64,000 nt of DNA from Aureimonas ureilytica (GCF_001475935.1 NZ_LDQA01000001.1:62001-126000); one strand, 5' to 3'; shown: positions 43,137 through 52,738, numbered from the stretch's first letter. The notes: generated from the letters alone by a model not told the origin. Program-made: numbers and translations.

Positions 43137-44265
43137 GTGCGAGCCGAGATCCAATCCATTGTCGACGAAATCCAGCAGGCCGTAAGCCTGCTGAGGAGGC
43201 ATCTTTGACTGGGATCAGTCCCTTCGAGAACTCGATCGGCTGAACGCGGCCGCCGAAGACCCGTCCATCTGGAACGATCCGCAGGAGGCTCAGCGCCTCA
43301 TGAAGGAGCGCCAGCGTCTGGACTCGGGCATCAACGGCATTCTCGCGATCGAACGCGGTCTTCGCGACAACATCGAACTCATCGCCATGGGCGACGAGGA
43401 AGGTGACGAGTCGATCGTGACCGAGGCCGAGGCCGGTATTCGCGCGCTTCAGAAGGAAGTCGCCGAACGCCAGATCGAGACGCTTCTGTCCGGCGAAGTT
43501 GACGGCAACGACACCTATGTCGAAATCCATTCCGGCGCAGGTGGCACCGAAAGCCAGGACTGGGCCTCCATGCTCCTTCGCATGTATATGCGCTGGGGCG
43601 AGCGGGCGAAGCTGAAGGTCGAAGTGCTGGAACAGCATTCGGGAGAAGAAGCGGGCATCAAGTCCGCGACCATTCTTCTGAAGGGCCACAACGCCTATGG
43701 CCGCATGAAGGTCGAGTCCGGCGTGCATCGTCTCGTGCGCATCTCGCCGTACGACAGTCAGGCGCGGCGGCACACGTCCTTCGCTTCGGTCTGGGTTTAT
43801 CCGGTCGTGGACGACTCGATCGAAATCGATGTCAGCGAAGCCGATGTTCGCATCGACACCTATCGCGCCTCGGGTGCGGGTGGTCAGCACGTCAACACGA
43901 CCGACTCGGCGGTGCGTATCACGCATCTGGCGACCGGGATCGTGGTGCAGTGTCAGAGCGAGCGCTCGCAGCACAAGAACCGCGCCACGGCCTGGAACAT
44001 GCTTCGTGCCCGCCTTTACGAGGAAGAGCTGCGAAAGCAGGAAGAAAAGGCGAACGCCGCCGCCGCCTCCAAGACCGACATCGGCTGGGGGCACCAGATC
44101 CGGTCCTACGTCCTCCAGCCCTATCAGCTGGTGAAGGATCTGCGAACCGGCAGGGAAAGCACGGCACCGCAACAGGTGCTGGACGGCAGTCTGGATGACT
44201 TCATCGAAGCCGCGCTCGCGCAACGTGTTTTCGGTGGTGACGTCGAAGTCGCCGACATCGACTAA
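43137..44265 (+). CDS. prfB: Peptide chain release factor 2, made by +1 programmed frameshift
   Basis: Releases finished proteins at UGA and UAA. The gene is split between two frames: GTG 43137 starts a 23-codon segment (43137-43205) that ends at TGA 43206-43208. A +1 slip at CTT-TGA continues from 43207 to the stop at 44265, giving 375 residues. The peptidyl-release motif GGQ is at residues 248-250 (SGAGGQHVN). The stop-codon recognition tripeptide is SPY (203-205) in place of the enterobacterial SPF. Reading only the long downstream frame from an internal ATG would lose the N-terminal domain. A terminator follows. Confidence 0.95.
43194..43209 (+). promoter_or_regulatory. RF2 programmed +1 frameshift site
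   Basis: AGGAGG-CAT-CTT-TGA-C: a strong internal Shine-Dalgarno-like sequence sits three bases before the slippery CTT and the in-frame TGA followed by C. This is the same layout as in Escherichia coli prfB. Low RF2 slows termination at TGA and promotes slipping, giving feedback control. Confidence 0.95.
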
Positions 44266-44307
44266 TATCACTTCGGGCGATGCGGTAACGCGTCGCTCAT
44301 CTTTCTG

Positions 44308-44343
44308 AACCTCCGTTCGGCTGGGCCGGGCGGAGGTTTTTTT
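44308..44343 (+). terminator. Rho-independent terminator of prfB
   Basis: AACCTCCG (44308-44315) pairs with CGGAGGTT (44331-44338) and is followed by a run of seven T (44337-44343). Confidence 0.85.
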
Positions 44344-44358
44344 GCAACGTGCGGTGAC

Positions 44359-45618
44359 TTAGAGTTTGGCGAGCTTGCGTCCGACGCGAATATATCGCTC
44401 TGGATCGACCGGCGTTTCATCCGTCCGCACTTCGTAATGAAGATGCGAGCCTGTGCTTCGGCCCGTGCTCCCGACGCGTCCGACGATTTGCCCGGCGTTG
44501 ATTGCCGAACCACTGGCAACGTCGATTTCGGAGAGATGTGCGTAGCGCGTGCTGAACCCGTTGCCATGGTCGATCTCGACCATCATCCCATACCCGCCAG
44601 CCTCGCCGGCCGACACGACCTTGCCGCTCGCGGTGGCTCTGACCAGAGTGCCGGTGGGAGCTGCCAGATCAACTCCGCTGTGCAGCGCCGCGCGTCGGAA
44701 AAACGGATCGGGCCTCACGCCGAAGGTCGATGTGACCCGTGCGCCGGGCAGCGGGTCTGCCAGGGGCACGCGGGCCGATTTGGTTTTCAGTCGGCCATAG
44801 GTCTGCAAGGCCTGATCCAGAAGGTTGAGGCTGTTTGAGAAAGACAGCTCGCCGTCGGCCGGAATGTAGGGGCCGCCGATGGCGGGTTTCGTCTCCTCGA
44901 CCCGGATGCCCACCGACCCCAGAACCTCTGCCAAGTGATCGGCGCGGGACCGCGTTGTCCGGGCCAGTTCGGCGATCGTCGATGTCTGCTCGTCGCTGAC
45001 CATGTCTACCGATTTTCGAATCGTCGGCAGAACGAGGCCTGCGATCTCGCTGACATCCGCATGCCGCAGGGATAAAGCGCTAATGTCTTCGGGATGCCGT
45101 GTTGGGGTGGATGGGGATGAACTGTTTGACGCGGTGGGAAGGGCCGATGGCTCTCGGCCGGCTGCCGATGCGTCATCCGACGCGGCATTGGGGCTCGCCT
45201 TCGTCAGGACGCCCATGTCCCGCGCTTTCTCCAGCAAGGGCTGAAGCTGCTCGAACCGTCCAGTCAGTTCCGCCTGTTGGGTCAGAAGCGCCTTCACCTG
45301 CGCCGACACGGTTTCGCGAACCTTCGTCTGCCCAGTCTTCAGACGGTCGATCTCGGTGCGGAGTGTTGCCATGCGCTCTTCGTAAGCGTTCGTCATGCGC
45401 GTTTCGCGAGCGAGCAGAGCGCGAACGATATTGTCGTTGAAGAAGAAGAGGCCGCCGAACACGAGGCAGCCGATGAGGGCGCAAATGCCAAGCCCCGCAA
45501 TCGATGCGGCAACCCAGGGGCGAACGGTCCAACGTCGACCGAGGCTGCCACGCGATATGATGATCGTCCGTGCGGCAGCTCCGCTGCCGAAAACGTTCCC
45601 CTGGCTTGAGGGTGCCAT
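44359..45618 (-). CDS. M23 family metallopeptidase (LytM type), membrane-anchored
   Basis: Peptidoglycan hydrolase or amidase activator. About 419 residues: cytosolic N-terminus, one membrane helix (roughly 40-65, AASIAGLGICALIGCLVFGG), a coiled coil (about 70-140), a low-complexity Ser/Pro/Thr linker, and a C-terminal LytM domain. Zinc-site residues are visible in ALHSGVDLAAP (H-x3-D) and SHLHYEVR (HxH), so it is probably catalytic, not an EnvC-like degenerate activator. ATG 45618 has GAGG upstream; a TTG at 45633 is in frame. Confidence 0.88.
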   Translation of the reverse strand: MAPSSQGNVFGSGAAARTIIISRGSLGRRWTVRPWVAASIAGLGICALIGCLVFGGLFFFNDNIVRALLARETRMTNAYEERMATLRTEIDRLKTGQTKVRETVSAQVKALLTQQAELTGRFEQLQPLLEKARDMGVLTKASPNAASDDASAAGREPSALPTASNSSSPSTPTRHPEDISALSLRHADVSEIAGLVLPTIRKSVDMVSDEQTSTIAELARTTRSRADHLAEVLGSVGIRVEETKPAIGGPYIPADGELSFSNSLNLLDQALQTYGRLKTKSARVPLADPLPGARVTSTFGVRPDPFFRRAALHSGVDLAAPTGTLVRATASGKVVSAGEAGGYGMMVEIDHGNGFSTRYAHLSEIDVASGSAINAGQIVGRVGSTGRSTGSHLHYEVRTDETPVDPERYIRVGRKLAKL

Positions 45619-45706
45619 CCGCCTCGACTCCAAACCACACGGACTTCCGCCGTTCGGCGCGATTAGAGTTGATTAGGGTTAATGGAGCGTTGATACCTTG
45701 CTTCGC

Positions 45707-46525
45707 TCAGCTCGAAAGCGGCGAAAGCGAGCGATAGAAGGTCGGTGTCAGACCGGCTTCGGCCCGAGCGCGGTCATTGAAGGGCGGCTTCACCTCGCCG
45801 CGGAAACACTCCCGAACGATCTCCTGAAAGCGCCGGGCCGGGTCGATCCGGTGACGCGCGCATAGGAAGCGGAACCATTTCGCCCCGATCGCGACGTGCT
45901 TCTTCTCGTCATTGTAGATGATCTCGAGAATGGCTCCTGTTTGCGGATCGCCGACCTCCTTCAGCTTGGCCAGAAGGGAGGGCGTTACGTCCAAACCGCG
46001 CGCTTCGAGCACCAGAGGGACGATGGCGAGCCGAGAGGGCAGATCATGGGACGTGACTTCCACGGCCTGCCAGAGACCGTCATGGGCGGGCAGGGCGCCG
46101 TAGAATGAGCCGAGATCGACAAGGCGTGCCGAAAGGAGGCCGAAATGCTTCGCCTCCTCCATCGCGACTGTCATCCAGCCATCGAAAAAGGATCGCGGAA
46201 CCGGCTGGCCACAAAACCGAGCGACAATGTCCAGCGCCAGGTCGATGGCGTTCAGTTCGATATGGGCGAGGGCATGAATCATGGCGATCCGACCCTCCAG
46301 CGTGTGGACCGAACGACGCGGCACGTCGCGCGGCGGCACGAGATCGGGCTTTAGAGGCCGGCCAGGCCGGGACGGAGAGGGCGGATCGGTCGGCGCGGAG
46401 AGGCCAAGCTTGCGGGCGAACCAGAACTCAGCCGTCGCCGTCGTGAGTCTCGCCTTTTCAGACAGATCGGCGGTCGAAAGTGCTTTAATCGCCGCAGCCC
46501 GAAGCGTGCCGGGAACGTCGGTCAC
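45707..46525 (-). CDS. DUF455 ferritin-like domain protein
   Basis: 272 residues, helical. Iron-ligand-like pairs are visible: the HALAHIELNAIDLALD helix, EEAKHFGLLSARL and YNDEKKHVAIGAKWF, the E-x2-H pattern of ferritin-like four-helix bundles. Members are annotated as DUF455; biochemical function is not established to my knowledge. The start is GTG 46525 and overlaps the bcp stop (GTGA), so this protein is co-translated with a peroxiredoxin. Confidence 0.88.
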   Translation of the reverse strand: MTDVPGTLRAAAIKALSTADLSEKARLTTATAEFWFARKLGLSAPTDPPSPSRPGRPLKPDLVPPRDVPRRSVHTLEGRIAMIHALAHIELNAIDLALDIVARFCGQPVPRSFFDGWMTVAMEEAKHFGLLSARLVDLGSFYGALPAHDGLWQAVEVTSHDLPSRLAIVPLVLEARGLDVTPSLLAKLKEVGDPQTGAILEIIYNDEKKHVAIGAKWFRFLCARHRIDPARRFQEIVRECFRGEVKPPFNDRARAEAGLTPTFYRSLSPLSS

Positions 46526-47037
46526 GCCTGCGGGCTCTTGAAGCTCTGGGCGGCTTCTAGAACCTCGGCCGCGTGGCCACCCGCCTTAACCTTTTGCCAC
46601 ACGCGTACAACGCGGCCATCGGCATCGATCAAGGCCGTGGTACGCTCGACACCCCAATATTTGCGGCCATACATGCTTTTCTCGGCCCAGACACCGAAGG
46701 CCTGAAGCAGGTTCTTATCCTCATCGGCCAGAAGGTGAACCTTCAAATCGTGCTTGTCGCGAAAGCGGCAATGTTTCTGCACGCTATCGGGCGACACGCC
46801 GAAGACGGAAACGCCGAGAGCCTCGAACTGACGGATCAACGCCGTAAACTCGATCGCCTCGGTGGTGCAGCCAGATGTATCGTCCTTTGGGTAGAAATAA
46901 AGAACGAAGGCTCGACCCTTGAGCGAAGCTTTGGTGACGATTGAGCCGTCACTTTCCGGGAGAGCGAAATCAGGACATTCTTGTCCAGCATTCGGGATCG
47001 ACACGGGAGCCTTCCTTTCGGCCAAATGGATCGGCAT
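46522..47037 (-). CDS. bcp: Thiol peroxidase BCP/PrxQ family
   Basis: Thioredoxin-linked peroxiredoxin reducing H2O2 and organic peroxides. 171 residues. The peroxidatic cysteine is Cys57 in KDDTSGCTTEAIEF. The Escherichia coli-type resolving cysteine five residues on is isoleucine here. Cys90, in DSVQKHCRFRD, is placed where the alpha-3 resolving cysteine lies in other PrxQ proteins, so an atypical two-cysteine mechanism through Cys90 is likely (inference). Coupled by GTGA to the DUF455 gene. Confidence 0.92.
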   Translation of the reverse strand: MPIHLAERKAPVSIPNAGQECPDFALPESDGSIVTKASLKGRAFVLYFYPKDDTSGCTTEAIEFTALIRQFEALGVSVFGVSPDSVQKHCRFRDKHDLKVHLLADEDKNLLQAFGVWAEKSMYGRKYWGVERTTALIDADGRVVRVWQKVKAGGHAAEVLEAAQSFKSPQA

Positions 47038-47250
47038 GACGAGCGAGGCGACGATAGAGTTCGCTAGTCATTCGTCGGCTATACCACCCGGCCGAGGCGA
47101 TCGCAGCCCGGAGTCGGACGAAATCGCAGACCCACTTTGCCTAATCTCAGGCGTTCGAGACGTTAAGGACCGATGCTTCCCGACATCGCAAGCCGCCGCG
47201 ACGCCCAATGGCCGATCTCACGCCCGTCTCTGGACGAGCAGGCCCGCTGA

Positions 47251-50200
47251 ATGATGAGATTCGTTCGCCTGTTGGGCGGTCTCGTCAGCCTTGCGATCAT
47301 TCTTCTTCTGGTCTTGGGTTCCGGCGTCTTCCTTCTGCTGGGAACGTCTACCGGCGAGGCGTTCGTCCAAGGGCAGACCAAGGCGGCTCTGTCCCGCCTT
47401 TTCGGCCCGGCCTACGAAGTGTCGTTGGGGGATCAGCGGTTCGAAGTTCGCAACGACGGTCTCCTCGCCCTCACATGGGACGACGTGTCTCTGCATCGAA
47501 AGGACCACCCCGACCTTAGTTCTGAAATCGGCCGCGTGTCCGTGGCGGTTCGACTTCTTCCCCTGGTGGGCGGTTCGCTGGAATTCGGCCGGCTGGAGAT
47601 CGAACGGGCGCGGATTGATCTGGCGGCATTCGGAGAGACATCCGCCGTCCGGTCCCCGAGTTCGCAGCCCGTTAGCCTCCCGCAAGCGGCTGAGAGTGGA
47701 GCGGGGCGTTCGCCCATGTCTCGCGTGGCCGAACGCGCGATCCGAACGCTCGAGCGCCAACTTCAGGCGCTGCAGGCCTATCATTTCGATACGGTCGCTT
47801 TTGTCGACATCACGGTGGAAGGCTTTGCCGGCGCTTTTGCCGACATTCCCGACATCCATCTGGACCGCGCGGAACTCCACCGTGCGCTGGACGGATCGCT
47901 GTCCCTTTACTCGAAAGTGGATGTCGGAGCCGTTCCGATTTCGATCGGGGGTGCTGCGAATTTCGATAGCGAGACGGGGCGGCTCGTGTCCTTCTCGCTG
48001 CGGTCGAGCGAAATCGATCTGGGCTCCGTTCTTCCGCCGGCAGCGCTGGATAACTTGACCGACGATCGACCCTTCGGCAGCGACGCGTCTGTCTCGCTGG
48101 AAGCGGGGATGCATCGGCAGAGTGAGACCGGCATGGCCGTTCTCGGCTTGGCTCTCCACGCAAGCGGTGGCCATCTACAACTCGGGCTCAACCGGACGAC
48201 TCTGGAGCCCTCCAGCGTCCGGGTGGAATATCGGGAAGGCGAGGACCGCTTCCAGATCTTGCCAAGCCCCGTACGCTTCGAAGATGTCGCCTTCGATCTC
48301 GAAGGTGTCCTGGAACCCGTCGCGATGGCTGGCTCCGAGGCTGATAGGGAGCGGTTGAAGTTCCGGATCGGGAGCCGGCAAATTCTCTCCCGTGTCGGCC
48401 GGCCCGAGGGAGAGCCTCCCATGGATGGGACGTTCTGGATCGATGGTTCGATCGATCCGTCCGCTCAGTCGCTCGAACTGACGCAACTCGAACTGGTAAC
48501 GCCCAAAGGGCGGCTGACGGGCCATGCCATCTATCGCGGCCACGCGCCCTCGGATGTGACCTCCCTCATGGTCGAGGCAGATCAGCTTTCGGTACCATCG
48601 GTGAAGGCCTTCTGGCCCTTCATGATCTCCGGTAAGGCACGTCACTGGGTGCTAGCCCATGTCGGCGACGAAGGTGCCGTGCCGAGCGGTTCCATTCGGA
48701 TCAATGTGCTGCGATCTCGGTTAGGCGAAGCCTTCAAGCCCACGCAGTCCCCCGCCGACAGCGAATTGCAGCTCGACCTCGATCTTCGCGACATGGACCT
48801 TTCGACGGCCGGTACGGTTCCACGCTTGATCGATGCCAATGGTCGCTTGGAAACCAGAGGTGGCAAGACGACGGTTTTCGTGGACCGTGCCGGCATGATG
48901 GATCATCCCGATCTTGTTTTGGGGCCGGCTTCCGTCACCCTTCAGAAGCCTGCGAGCGGAAACCCGCGCGACCTCGCATTGGGAATCGATCTGAAGGCAG
49001 AGGGCCCGCTGCGCGACGCCCTGGATGTGGCGAACTCGGAGCCGATTCGGGCGCTACGCTCGCTCGATCTGGATACTGCGAAGATCAAGGGAAATGCGAC
49101 GGTTCACGTCGAGGCGAGCCTGCGCTTCGGCGAGCATATCGCCGCCGATCGTCAGGTGGAAAGCTGGGCTGTCGAAGCCAATCTGGAAAAGGTTGATCCC
49201 GGCCAATCCATCCAGGGCCGCAGACTCACCAATCTGGACGGTTTGATCCATGTGATCCCGGGACAGGCGAGCGGCTCGCTCGATGCAGACATCGAAAGCA
49301 TTCCGGCCGATATCAGCTTCATCCTCCCTTTCGGTGAGAGGCCCGTCGGCGAAAGACGGATCGACCTTTCCGCAACCGTGGGCGGCAAGAAACTGGTCGA
49401 ACTCGTTCCCAGTCTGAAGGGTGTCGTTGGCGGCAACACGAAGGCTTCCGTGACCCAAGGTGCCTCCGGCTTCGACGTCGAACTCGACCTACGCGACGCG
49501 ACGCTCGATCTGCCCTTCATTGCCTGGAAAAAGGGGGCTGGCGTACCGGCGCGACTGTCCTTCGATCTCGATCAGGACGGCGGCAGCACGACGCTCAAAG
49601 ACGTCGCGCTGAAGGGCGAGGGTTTTGCGGCAAGCGGTACGGTCCTTCTCACCAATGACGGGCTCTCAACTGCCAAGCTGACGCATGTTGCACTCAATCC
49701 GGGAGATGAGGTTGAGGTCGCGGTGACGCGCCATCGGAACGGTTATGGCGTGGAACTCAAGGGATCGCAGTTCGATGCTCGGCCGATCCTGGCCGAATTG
49801 AAGGCAAGCGTCGGAAAGAAAGATCGCAAGCTCGGCGGCGGCACGTTCGACATCAATGCCGACATCGACCGATTGAACGGTTTCAACGGCCAGACCATTC
49901 AAGGGTTCGAGATGAATTATGCCAGCGCGGGCGGGAAACTTGCCGCGCTCAATCTTGGCGGAACGCTCAGTGGCGGCTCGCTGTCCGGCGATCTTTCGCC
50001 GCGCGGCGTTGTTCAAGCCATACGACTTCGTAGCGGCGACCTCGGGGCGCTTCTCGCTTTTGCGGGTCTTTATCAGCATATGGAGGGGGGGCAAGCTTCG
50101 CTCGATCTCCTGGGAACGGCGGATACGTCTTATGTCGGCGCGCTGCAGGTCGCCAATTTCACCTTGGTGGACGAGCCACGTCTGTCGCGCATTGTCGGGT

Positions 50201-50610
50201 CCTCAGGCGGACAAAACGGGCAGACCCTGTCCCAGGCCGTCGGGCAAAATCTCCAGGCGGAGCGTGCCTTCTTCGATCAAGCGTCAGCCAAGCTGAGCTA
50301 TTCCGGCACCGCCTTGAAAGTGTCGGACGGCATCCTGCGAGGCCCCGTCTTCGGGTCCAGCTTCAACGGAACGCTCTATGACGGCCGAGGACAGATCGAC
50401 GTTTCCGGCTCCTTCATGCCGGCCTACGGGATCAACCGGATGTTCGGTGCGATCCCCGTCCTCGGCCAGATTCTCGGCAATGGCAATGAGGGCGGGCTGA
50501 TCGGCATCACCTATCGATTGGACGGGCCTTTCGCGTCTCCAACCCTCGTGGTGAATCCGATCTCCGTCATCGCGCCCGGCATCTTCCGGCAGATCTTCTC
50601 CTACAAATGA
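47251..50610 (+). CDS. AsmA-like/DUF3971 domain protein (YhdP-type envelope lipid transport family)
   Basis: 1119 residues with one N-terminal membrane helix (about 8-31, LGGLVSLAIILLLVLGSGVF) and a very long beta-rich periplasmic region. The C-terminal part (about 960-1110, with RAFFDQASAKLSYSG and VSGSFMPAYGINRMFGAIPVLGQIL) matches the AsmA-like C-terminal region and the DUF3971/YhdP group. These proteins are thought to form hydrophobic grooves bridging the membranes for phospholipid transport; that role is from the family, not shown here. Divergent from bcp, convergent with tyrS through a shared terminator. Confidence 0.85.
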   Translation: MMRFVRLLGGLVSLAIILLLVLGSGVFLLLGTSTGEAFVQGQTKAALSRLFGPAYEVSLGDQRFEVRNDGLLALTWDDVSLHRKDHPDLSSEIGRVSVAVRLLPLVGGSLEFGRLEIERARIDLAAFGETSAVRSPSSQPVSLPQAAESGAGRSPMSRVAERAIRTLERQLQALQAYHFDTVAFVDITVEGFAGAFADIPDIHLDRAELHRALDGSLSLYSKVDVGAVPISIGGAANFDSETGRLVSFSLRSSEIDLGSVLPPAALDNLTDDRPFGSDASVSLEAGMHRQSETGMAVLGLALHASGGHLQLGLNRTTLEPSSVRVEYREGEDRFQILPSPVRFEDVAFDLEGVLEPVAMAGSEADRERLKFRIGSRQILSRVGRPEGEPPMDGTFWIDGSIDPSAQSLELTQLELVTPKGRLTGHAIYRGHAPSDVTSLMVEADQLSVPSVKAFWPFMISGKARHWVLAHVGDEGAVPSGSIRINVLRSRLGEAFKPTQSPADSELQLDLDLRDMDLSTAGTVPRLIDANGRLETRGGKTTVFVDRAGMMDHPDLVLGPASVTLQKPASGNPRDLALGIDLKAEGPLRDALDVANSEPIRALRSLDLDTAKIKGNATVHVEASLRFGEHIAADRQVESWAVEANLEKVDPGQSIQGRRLTNLDGLIHVIPGQASGSLDADIESIPADISFILPFGERPVGERRIDLSATVGGKKLVELVPSLKGVVGGNTKASVTQGASGFDVELDLRDATLDLPFIAWKKGAGVPARLSFDLDQDGGSTTLKDVALKGEGFAASGTVLLTNDGLSTAKLTHVALNPGDEVEVAVTRHRNGYGVELKGSQFDARPILAELKASVGKKDRKLGGGTFDINADIDRLNGFNGQTIQGFEMNYASAGGKLAALNLGGTLSGGSLSGDLSPRGVVQAIRLRSGDLGALLAFAGLYQHMEGGQASLDLLGTADTSYVGALQVANFTLVDEPRLSRIVGSSGGQNGQTLSQAVGQNLQAERAFFDQASAKLSYSGTALKVSDGILRGPVFGSSFNGTLYDGRGQIDVSGSFMPAYGINRMFGAIPVLGQILGNGNEGGLIGITYRLDGPFASPTLVVNPISVIAPGIFRQIFSYK

Positions 50611-50640
50611 AAAAGGCGGCCCGAGGGACCGCCTTCCGGA
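50611..50640. terminator. Bidirectional terminator between the AsmA-like gene and tyrS
   Basis: AAGGCGGCCC and GGGACCGCCTT form a GC-rich stem (one mismatch) around a short GA loop, with an A-run on the left serving tyrS on the minus strand. The right-hand T-tract is poor, so termination of the plus-strand gene may be weaker. Confidence 0.65.
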
Positions 50641-50665
50641 AGAACTGTTCTTCGGTTCGTGCTGG

Positions 50666-51916
50666 TCAGTCCGCCACACGCACCAGCACATGGCGCTTCC
50701 TGCCCAGCGAGAGCTTGACGACGCCATCCTGAATTTCCGCCTCGCCCACGATTTTGCGGTCATCGGCGATGGCTTGGTCCGCAAGGCGGACGGCTCCACC
50801 CGACACATGCCGCCGAGCCTCGCCGTTCGACGCGGCCAAGCCGGCCTTGACAAGCAGGGACAGGATGCCGATGCCGCTGGCAAGCTCATCCTTCGTGACT
50901 TCCACCGTCGGAAGATTATCCGCCAGAGCGCCTTCCTCGAAGGTCGTGCGCGCCGTCTCGGCGGCTTGGCTCGCCGCGTCGCGGCCATGCACAATCGCCG
51001 TGGCTTCCGTCGCCAGAATCTTCTTCGCCTCGTTGATCTCCGAGCCGCCGAGGTTGGCCAGACGAGCGATCTCGTCCAAGGGAAGGCGCGTGAAAATCTT
51101 CAGGAAGCGACCGACATCGGCATCTTCCGTGTTGCGCCAATATTGCCAGAAATCATAGGGGCTGAAGAGATCTCCGTTGAGCCAGACCGCGCCCGAGGCC
51201 GACTTGCCCATCTTCTCGCCGCTGGATTTGGTGAGAAGCGGCGTCGTCAGCGCGTAGAGCTGAGGGCCGCCCATACGGTGCGACAGGTCGACGCCATTGA
51301 TGATGTTGCCCCACTGGTCCGACCCGCCCATCTGCAGAACCGCGCCATACTGGCGGTTCAACTCGGTGAAGTCGTAGCCCTGCATGATCATGTAATTGAA
51401 TTCGAGGAAGCTGAGCGACTGCTCCCGGTCGAGCCGCAGCTTCACCGAATCGAAGGACAGCATGCGATTGACGGAGAAATGCCGGCCGACATCCCGCAGG
51501 AACTCGACATAATTGAGCTTCAGAAGCCAATCGGCGTTGTTGACCATGATGGCAGGGTTGGAGCCGTCATATCGGAGGATATTGCCGAACACCCTCTGAA
51601 TGCCATCGATATTGGTCTGAATCTGCTCGGTCGTCAGCAGGCGGCGCTGGTCGTCGCGGAACGAGGGGTCGCCGACCATGGAGGTGCCGCCGCCCATCAG
51701 GCTGATCGCCTTATGCCCGGTCTCCTGCATCCAGTAGAGCATCGTGACGGTGATCAGGTTGCCGATATGGATCGACGTCGCCGTTGCGTCGTAGCCAACA
51801 TATCCGGTGATCGGCCCTTTCAGGGCAAGCGCGTCCAGACCCTCGGGATCGGAGATCTGATGGATGAAGCCGCGCTCGTCGAGGACGCGCAGAAAATCGG
51901 ACTTGAACTTCGGCAT
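50666..51916 (-). CDS. tyrS: Tyrosine--tRNA ligase
   Basis: Class I synthetase for tyrosine. 416 residues. HIGH-like motif is ATSIHIGNL (about residues 42-50), the tyrosine pocket includes MQGYDFTEL and GGSDQWGN, and the KMSKS loop appears as [10 protein letters not shown]. The C-terminal S4 RNA-binding domain spans about 345-410. ATG 51916 ([12 protein letters not shown]) is chosen; the frame stays open 14 codons further. The alpha/beta hydrolase gene lies just upstream on the same strand. Confidence 0.96.
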   Translation of the reverse strand: MPKFKSDFLRVLDERGFIHQISDPEGLDALALKGPITGYVGYDATATSIHIGNLITVTMLYWMQETGHKAISLMGGGTSMVGDPSFRDDQRRLLTTEQIQTNIDGIQRVFGNILRYDGSNPAIMVNNADWLLKLNYVEFLRDVGRHFSVNRMLSFDSVKLRLDREQSLSFLEFNYMIMQGYDFTELNRQYGAVLQMGGSDQWGNIINGVDLSHRMGGPQLYALTTPLLTKSSGEKMGKSASGAVWLNGDLFSPYDFWQYWRNTEDADVGRFLKIFTRLPLDEIARLANLGGSEINEAKKILATEATAIVHGRDAASQAAETARTTFEEGALADNLPTVEVTKDELASGIGILSLLVKAGLAASNGEARRHVSGGAVRLADQAIADDRKIVGEAEIQDGVVKLSLGRKRHVLVRVAD

Positions 51917-51968
51917 GGTCTTTCTTTCCCATCGGGGTAGCGTCGGCCCGCCACCCACGAAAACGATC

Positions 51969-52643
51969 TTACTTTAGGCGCTTGGGTCGAATGTCGGAGA
52001 GTTCGCCAGCCAAACGGCGATCGAGATACTCCGTGCACTCGGCCATCAGCTCGGGCGTATGGTCGGTGAAGAAATGGTTCGCCCCCTCGATCGTCTTCTG
52101 TGTGATGAGGATGCCCTTCTGCGTCTTCAGCTTGTCGACGAGACCCTGCACATCCTTGGGCGGCGCGACCTTGTCCTTGTCGCCATGGATGATGAGGCCG
52201 GACGAGGGGCAAGGTGCCAGGAACGAGAAATCGTAGGAATTGGGCTGCGGCGCGATCGACATGAAGCCCTCGATCTCCGGCCGGCGCATCAGGAGCTGCA
52301 TCCCGATCCAGGAGCCGAAGGAGTAGCCCGCCACCCAGCAATTCTTGGAATCGGGGTGGATGGCCTGAATCCAGTCGAGTGCGGCGGCTGCGTCCGACAA
52401 CTCGCCCGAGCCATGGTCGAACTCGCCCTGGCTGCGGCCGATGCCGCGGAAGTTGAAGCGCAGCGTGGTGAAGCCGCGTTCCACGAACATATAGAAGAGC
52501 TGGTAGACGATCTGATTGTTCATCGTCCCGCCGAAGCGGGGATGCGGATGAAGGACGAGCGCAATCGGCGCGTTCTTTTCCTTCGCCGCCTGATAGCGGC
52601 CTTCCAAACGTCCGGCAGGACCGTTGAAGATGACTTCGGGCAT
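51969..52643 (-). CDS. Alpha/beta hydrolase (COG2945-like)
   Basis: 224 residues. The nucleophile elbow is GYSFGS (within [18 protein letters not shown]), the oxyanion region is [17 protein letters not shown], and the histidine of the triad is probably in GANHFFTDH near the end. The short, lidless fold with [10 protein letters not shown] fits the COG2945 group of predicted hydrolases. Substrate unknown. The ATG 52643 start precedes [15 protein letters not shown]. Transcribed toward tyrS. Confidence 0.85.
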   Translation of the reverse strand: MPEVIFNGPAGRLEGRYQAAKEKNAPIALVLHPHPRFGGTMNNQIVYQLFYMFVERGFTTLRFNFRGIGRSQGEFDHGSGELSDAAAALDWIQAIHPDSKNCWVAGYSFGSWIGMQLLMRRPEIEGFMSIAPQPNSYDFSFLAPCPSSGLIIHGDKDKVAPPKDVQGLVDKLKTQKGILITQKTIEGANHFFTDHTPELMAECTEYLDRRLAGELSDIRPKRLK

Positions 52644-52713
52644 CTCTCGCAAACCTCAAGGAAGCGGCGCCGGAGAAGGCCGGCACCTTGACGGAGGATA
52701 GGCAGCCTCGTAG

Positions 52714-52738
52714 GTTCTAGGCTTAGAACGATTCAAAA
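52714..52738 (+). promoter_or_regulatory. Iron-control-like operator upstream of the SUF operon
   Basis: Two overlapping symmetric elements are present. GTTCTA-GGCT-TAGAAC (52714-52729) is a perfect inverted repeat. CTTAGAA-CGA-TTCAAAA (52722-52738) matches the Irr-box consensus I recall for Rhizobiales, TTTAGAA-N3-TTCTAAA, at 12 of 14 positions. They lie about 100 bp before the cysteine desulfurase start, in the only sizeable gap ahead of the operon. Confidence 0.5.

Noticed and set aside
43300-44265. prfB taken as a single-frame gene from the internal ATG at 43300
   Set aside because: It would lack the N-terminal domain of RF2, and the upstream coding segment and recoding site are intact.
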